A stretch of DNA of 64,000 bases from Mammaliicoccus vitulinus (GTDB taxonomy: Bacteria > Bacillota > Bacilli > Staphylococcales > Staphylococcaceae): contig NZ_CP118974.1 in assembly GCF_029024305.1 (NCBI RefSeq), positions 2,077,069-2,141,068 on the forward strand, given 5' to 3'. The translations under genes and the position numbers were made by a program. Below the pieces are notes generated by a model. That model made no database searches, was not told the origin of the DNA, and was given only the letters and a program-made list of their open reading frames with translations. Of the stretch, positions 59,958 to 64,000 are shown one piece after another (position 1 is the first letter of the stretch; each line of letters opens with the position of its first letter).

Positions 59958-61736
59958 TTAAATTGGTTGCTTGTAACTTTTGATTGTGTCGATAAATATC
60001 GGACAATAATGTTTCAACTTATAGCTACCTATTCCATCTATTAAAATCATTTCTTTTTTAGATTCTGGTAACCTTTTCGCAAACTGTTCTAGAATTTGAT
60101 CTGAGAAGATAGACAAAGGTGATACTTCTAATTCTTTACTTAAATCTTTCCTTACTTCAATTAATCGTTCAAATAAAGCACGATCGACATCTGCAATTGT
60201 TTGAATATCAACTATTTCTTTCGGCTTAGATTTGAATGGCGTTGTCATAATTTCAACATTCCCTCTAAGTACTTCCATAGCGTCTTGGTCTACACTTAAT
60301 ATCTCTTTATGCTCATTTAAATAACCTTTGTAACGTAACTCATCTAATAAATGGTGACATTCATTGGTTGTATAGTCTTTTAAGATACCGTACGTACTTA
60401 GTTCATTGTATCCTAATGAGGAAATTTGAGGTGTTTGTTCTCCCCTCAATACTTGTATGATCATATTTCGTTTTTCTTTTTGTTTTAACCTTGCGACACA
60501 ACTTAATATTTTTTGTGCTTCCGTTGTCATATTATATGACTTTTCAGATTGAATACAGCTTGAACATCTGCCACATTCTTCTAATTTTTCATCTGGATTG
60601 AAGTAATGAATCATCATAGCTTCTAAACATTTAGTTGTCTTCGTATATTGAATCATTTGTCTAAGTTTTTCGCCTTGTTTTTCTTTATATTCATCATCAG
60701 CTGGGCTTGATGATATAAAGAATTTTTGAAGATCAATATCTCTGTCTGAAAACAGTAAAATACATTCACTCTCTAATTGATCTCGGCCTGCTCTACCCGC
60801 TTCTTGATAATAAGATTCAATATCTTGTGGCATATTATAGTGAATGACAAACCTGACGTTAGATTTATCAATACCCATACCAAACGCATTCGTAGCGATA
60901 GCTAGTTTGATATCATCTTCAATAAATTTACGTTGTGCACGCTCTCTTTCGTCTTTAGGCAAGCCTGCATGGTACATAACATTCTGTATATCCAAATCAT
61001 CTAATGTTTCACTCAACTGCTCTACTTGTTTTCTAGTAGAACAATAAATAATACCTGAATGTTTAATATTACTTTTCACATAATCTTTAACAAAATTGAG
61101 TCTTTGATACGTATTATTCACTTTAAATGTTAAGTTTTCACGTTTAATAGATGTTTCAACAACATCATTTTCAGCTATGCCCAACTTTTGAGAGATATCT
61201 GCTTGTACTTCTTTAGTCGCTGTTGCAGTTAAAGCCACGAGCCTAAAGTGATGAGGTAAACTCATAACATGTTTTATGACCTCTTGGTAACTCGGTCTAA
61301 AATCATGTCCCCATTTAGAAATACAATGTGCCTCATCAAACGCTATAAGTTGAACATTACACTTGTTAATCATTTGAATAAACTGCGGTTGGTTAAATCG
61401 TTCTGGTGCAATATATAGAAAATCTAACTGCCCTGAAACGAGTTCATGCTCTACTCTCTTCTTTTCCTTACTCGTTAAAGTACTATTTAAAAATTCAGCT
61501 TTAATCCCCATTGATTTTAAGCTATCAACTTGGTCTTTCATTAAAGAAATCAGTGGACTAATGACAATTGTGAGTCCATCTAAATATAGACCTGGCACTT
61601 GATAACAAATTGATTTACCGCCACCAGTAGGCATAACGCCTAAAGTAGGACGATGATTAATGACTTTATCTATAATTTCTTTCTGTCCATCTCTAAATTG
61701 CTGATATCCGAAATACTCTTTTAAAATATTTTGCAT
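59958..61736 (-). CDS. recQ: ATP-dependent DNA helicase RecQ
   Basis: 3'-5' helicase that processes stalled forks and recombination intermediates. 592 aa. Walker A PTGGGKS (about 36-42), DEAH box (134-137) followed by CISKWGHDFRP, the aromatic-rich loop; motif VI QEAGRAGRD. Zinc cysteines CLEAMM...CGRCSSC around 376-403, a winged helix, and a C-terminal HRDC domain (about 515-590). ATG follows AGAGGTG. 22 bases downstream of the ABC-F gene. Confidence 0.95.
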   Translation of the reverse strand: MQNILKEYFGYQQFRDGQKEIIDKVINHRPTLGVMPTGGGKSICYQVPGLYLDGLTIVISPLISLMKDQVDSLKSMGIKAEFLNSTLTSKEKKRVEHELVSGQLDFLYIAPERFNQPQFIQMINKCNVQLIAFDEAHCISKWGHDFRPSYQEVIKHVMSLPHHFRLVALTATATKEVQADISQKLGIAENDVVETSIKRENLTFKVNNTYQRLNFVKDYVKSNIKHSGIIYCSTRKQVEQLSETLDDLDIQNVMYHAGLPKDERERAQRKFIEDDIKLAIATNAFGMGIDKSNVRFVIHYNMPQDIESYYQEAGRAGRDQLESECILLFSDRDIDLQKFFISSSPADDEYKEKQGEKLRQMIQYTKTTKCLEAMMIHYFNPDEKLEECGRCSSCIQSEKSYNMTTEAQKILSCVARLKQKEKRNMIIQVLRGEQTPQISSLGYNELSTYGILKDYTTNECHHLLDELRYKGYLNEHKEILSVDQDAMEVLRGNVEIMTTPFKSKPKEIVDIQTIADVDRALFERLIEVRKDLSKELEVSPLSIFSDQILEQFAKRLPESKKEMILIDGIGSYKLKHYCPIFIDTIKSYKQPI

Positions 61737-61758
61737 CTATATTTACACCTCTATACGC

Positions 61759-63630
61759 TTATAATCTGTCTGATAAGGATGACCAACGCTTATAATCTTC
61801 TTCGTATTGCGCTTCAATTGATGTTTTTTCATTTGTCAGTTCGTTTAACTTTTCATAATTTGTCGCATGTTCAACCATTTCTTGTTCAATCTTTTCTAAT
61901 CTTGTTTCAATATATTCAATATTCTCTTCTAGTTGTTCAAGTTCTCGTTTTTCTTTAAATGATAATCTACCAGTTGGTTTAGATTTCGATTCAGCTTTTT
62001 GTGCTTCTTTATGTTGTTGTGAAGATTTTTTATCAACCGTTCTTTTGTACGCTAAATAATCTTCAAAAGTACCTAACATTGGTTCGATTTGTTTGTCATG
62101 AATATACCAATATTTATTAGCCACTTTATTTAAAAAGTATCTATCATGGCTTACAGTTATAACTGTTCCACCAAATTCATTAATATAAGCTTCAAGTATC
62201 GTTAATGTTTCAGTGTCTAGATCATTTGTTGGTTCATCTAAAATTAATACATTAGGCTCATGTACTAACAATTTAAGTAGATATAGTCTCTTCTGTTCGC
62301 CACCTGACAGCTTATTAATTCGAGTGCCATGCGTTTGACTAGGAAATAGAAATCTTTCAAGCAACTGGGTAACTGATACAACTGTCCCATCTTTCTCTTT
62401 CGCTACTTCACTTTCTTCTCTCAAGTAATCAATCATTCTTTCGTCAGAAGTTAAACTTTCGTCTTGCTGTTTAAAGTATGCTATTTTAACCGTTTGACCT
62501 GTAATCAAGTTACCGTCAAATGTTTGATCTAAGCCACTTATAATGTTAAGCAATGTTGTTTTACCTGCTCCATTTCCCCCAACAATTCCAATTCTATCGC
62601 CCTTTTGTATAATTGTTGTAAATGGATCAAATAAAGTTCTGTCACCTATTGATTTAGAGACATCCTCTAATTCAAAGACTTGTTTACCTAAACGTGAGTG
62701 CGCTAAATTTAAACTTGCCTCTCCTTGTGTCTTTTTATTAGACAAATCATCTTCTAAATCATTAAATCTGTTGATTCTTGCTTGTTGTTTAGTTGAACGA
62801 GCTTTAGCGCCTTGTCTCATCCAGTGTAATTCTTGTTTATAAAGTGCTTTTTTCTTAACATTTTGTTGAGCTTCTATCTCTTCTTTCTCAGCTCTTGCTT
62901 CAATATAAGACTCATAGTTACCTGGATAGCTTGTCAATTTACCATTTGAAAGTTCTACAATTCTAGTAGAAACTTGATTTAAAAAGTGACGATCATGTGT
63001 AACAAACATGATTGTATGAGGATATTGTTTTACATAATTAACGAGCCATTCAATTCCTTCAATATCTAAATGGTTTGTTGGTTCATCTAATAATAATAAA
63101 TCTGGTTTACGTATCAATTCTTTTGCTAGTGCAACTCTTTTTTGTTGACCACCGCTTAATGTCGATATTTTTTTAAGATAGTCATTTATGCCTAGTTTTG
63201 ATAGAATAGTTTTAACGTCTGCACTGTAATCCCATGCATTTAATCGATCCATATCCGATTGGTATTTCATCATAAGATCTAAATCTTTAGGATCGGCAGT
63301 CTGTTGATATTGATTTAAAGCGTTTTCGTATTGGGCAATGACTTTTGTCATTTCAGTTTCATTATTCAACACTTCATCTATTACAGTTAAAGTCGCATCG
63401 AGTTCGGGTTTCTGGCTCGCATATGCTATTTCATATTGATTAGGATAAGATATTTTCGCATCATAATCGTCATCAATATTTGCTATCACTTTAAGCAAAG
63501 TACTCTTACCTGTTCCATTTATACCAACGAGTCCAATGCGCTCTTTGTATGAAACGGATAAATCTAAATCATCAAAAATAACCTTGTCACCGTATTGCTT
63601 ATTAAGTTTTTCAATTTTATATGCTTCCAT
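61759..63630 (-). CDS. ABC-F family ATPase (Uup/YfmR-like)
   Basis: 623 aa, two ABC domains with no membrane part. First Walker A GINGTGKS (36-43), second GGNGAGKT near 350; both have LSGGQQKR or LSGGEQKR. A long linker between them and a C-terminal coiled coil (about 555-623, KEKRELEQLEENIEYIETRLEK) are typical of Uup-type ABC-F proteins. These act on the ribosome; YfmR helps resolve stalls. It is not one of the known antibiotic-resistance ABC-F by obvious features. Upstream of recQ, likely one transcript. Confidence 0.9.
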   Translation of the reverse strand: MEAYKIEKLNKQYGDKVIFDDLDLSVSYKERIGLVGINGTGKSTLLKVIANIDDDYDAKISYPNQYEIAYASQKPELDATLTVIDEVLNNETEMTKVIAQYENALNQYQQTADPKDLDLMMKYQSDMDRLNAWDYSADVKTILSKLGINDYLKKISTLSGGQQKRVALAKELIRKPDLLLLDEPTNHLDIEGIEWLVNYVKQYPHTIMFVTHDRHFLNQVSTRIVELSNGKLTSYPGNYESYIEARAEKEEIEAQQNVKKKALYKQELHWMRQGAKARSTKQQARINRFNDLEDDLSNKKTQGEASLNLAHSRLGKQVFELEDVSKSIGDRTLFDPFTTIIQKGDRIGIVGGNGAGKTTLLNIISGLDQTFDGNLITGQTVKIAYFKQQDESLTSDERMIDYLREESEVAKEKDGTVVSVTQLLERFLFPSQTHGTRINKLSGGEQKRLYLLKLLVHEPNVLILDEPTNDLDTETLTILEAYINEFGGTVITVSHDRYFLNKVANKYWYIHDKQIEPMLGTFEDYLAYKRTVDKKSSQQHKEAQKAESKSKPTGRLSFKEKRELEQLEENIEYIETRLEKIEQEMVEHATNYEKLNELTNEKTSIEAQYEEDYKRWSSLSDRL

Positions 63631-63715
63631 GAATTAACACCCTTTAATTTTCTCAGTTTTCAATTAATATATTATACACTTTTTTTCACACAAAAGATAT
63701 GAAGGAGCAAAAACT

Positions 63716-64000
63716 ATGCAAGACTTTTTTATAGAACTACCACCATATTTACATGCATTATTTGCAGGTATCATCACATGGCTGTTAACTGCATTCGGTG
63801 CATCGTTCGTTTATTTGTTTAAAGATATAGATACAAAAGTAATCAATACTATGCAAGGATTTGCAGCAGGTGTCATGATTGCAGCTAGTTTTTGGTCATT
63901 ATTACAACCTTCGATAGAGCAAAGTTCTAACTCCGCCATGCCATGGTTGCCAGCAGCAATCGGCTTTTTATTAGGTGGATTGTTCATTAGACTATTAGAC
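63716..64000 (+). CDS. ZIP-family divalent metal transporter, N-terminal part (cut by window edge)
   Basis: 95 codons visible from ATG 63716, which follows AAGGAG. Three hydrophobic segments, and GFAAGVMIAASFWSLLQPSIE matches the start of the ZIP family (ZupT-like GFGAGVMLAASxWSLL). Imports zinc, iron or manganese across the membrane. Divergent from the ABC-F gene across an 85-base gap; no Zur or Fur box is evident. The rest lies beyond base 64000. Confidence 0.9.
   Translation, partial: MQDFFIELPPYLHALFAGIITWLLTAFGASFVYLFKDIDTKVINTMQGFAAGVMIAASFWSLLQPSIEQSSNSAMPWLPAAIGFLLGGLFIRLLD

Overview
The window is a low-GC (roughly one third G+C by eye) chromosomal segment from a staphylococcus or a close relative such as Mammaliicoccus. 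The evidence is the gene content and order: cggR-gapA-pgk-tpiA, tRNA-Arg, clpP, whiA-glmR-rapZ, trxB, hprK-lgt, uvrBA, secA-prfB, hpf, comFA-comFC, degV, tagO, gdpS, murB, sstABCD and nrdIEF. It also shows strong AGGAGG-type ribosome binding sites and frequent TTG/GTG starts. I see no prophage, plasmid, insertion sequence, resistance island or CRISPR array. It is mainly core genome, with most genes on the minus strand.

Layout. 0-4 kb: the glycolytic operon (cggR, gapA, pgk, start of tpiA) behind a promoter with a perfect palindrome and a CggR-like operator. 4-5.3 kb: a small thioredoxin-fold gene, tRNA-Arg(CCG), a small ORF broken by one in-frame stop, and clpP under a clear CtsR box. 5.5-14 kb: whiA, a 49-codon membrane protein, glmR, rapZ, trxB, a TPR protein, an acyltransferase, lgt and hprK. 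14.3-21.1 kb: a SHOCT-like small protein, uvrA and uvrB (with a LexA-type box), csbA, an HD hydrolase and a thioredoxin-like protein. 21-31 kb: a LysM-CHAP cell-wall hydrolase, cytochrome c-551, prfB with its programmed frameshift, secA, hpf, comFC, comFA, degV and a lipoprotein. 31-41.5 kb: a YigZ/IMPACT protein, tagO, gdpS, a split ThrE-type exporter, pepT, glycerate kinase, brxC, a coiled-coil lipoprotein, a GrpB-like protein and murB. 41.5-46 kb: the Fur-boxed sstABCD siderophore importer and a YtkA-like lipoprotein. 46-49.8 kb: nrdIEF with paired NrdR boxes. 50-55.5 kb: an EamA transporter, queF and two POT peptide transporters. 55.5-64 kb: a deoxyribonucleotidase, hisC-type aminotransferase, OpuB-type osmolyte importer, recQ, an ABC-F ATPase and the start of a ZIP metal transporter.

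Functionally the window combines central carbon flux and its sensing (CggR, HprK, GlmR, RapZ), envelope building (Lgt, TagO, MurB, LysM-CHAP), DNA repair (UvrAB, RecQ), protein export and quality control (SecA, ClpP, PrfB, Hpf), dNTP supply (NrdIEF), thiol redox (TrxB, BrxC, thioredoxin-like proteins) and nutrient import (Sst, OpuB, POT, ThrE, ZIP).

The least expected content lies between genes. A family of about 100-bp GC-rich palindromic elements, some with inverted ends ACAAAATCGTG, occurs four times. Two of these lie in blocks that also carry a 41-bp hairpin-forming unit (8 tandem copies at 13.9 kb, one copy at 22.95 kb), and a third copy has a 41-bp unit embedded next to it at 53.29 kb. 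The blocks are bounded by inverted GGGACATAAAT-type motifs and near-identical terminator hairpins. A separate 52-bp hairpin array sits at 53.6-53.8 kb. This mosaic repeat system is the best candidate for something poorly described.
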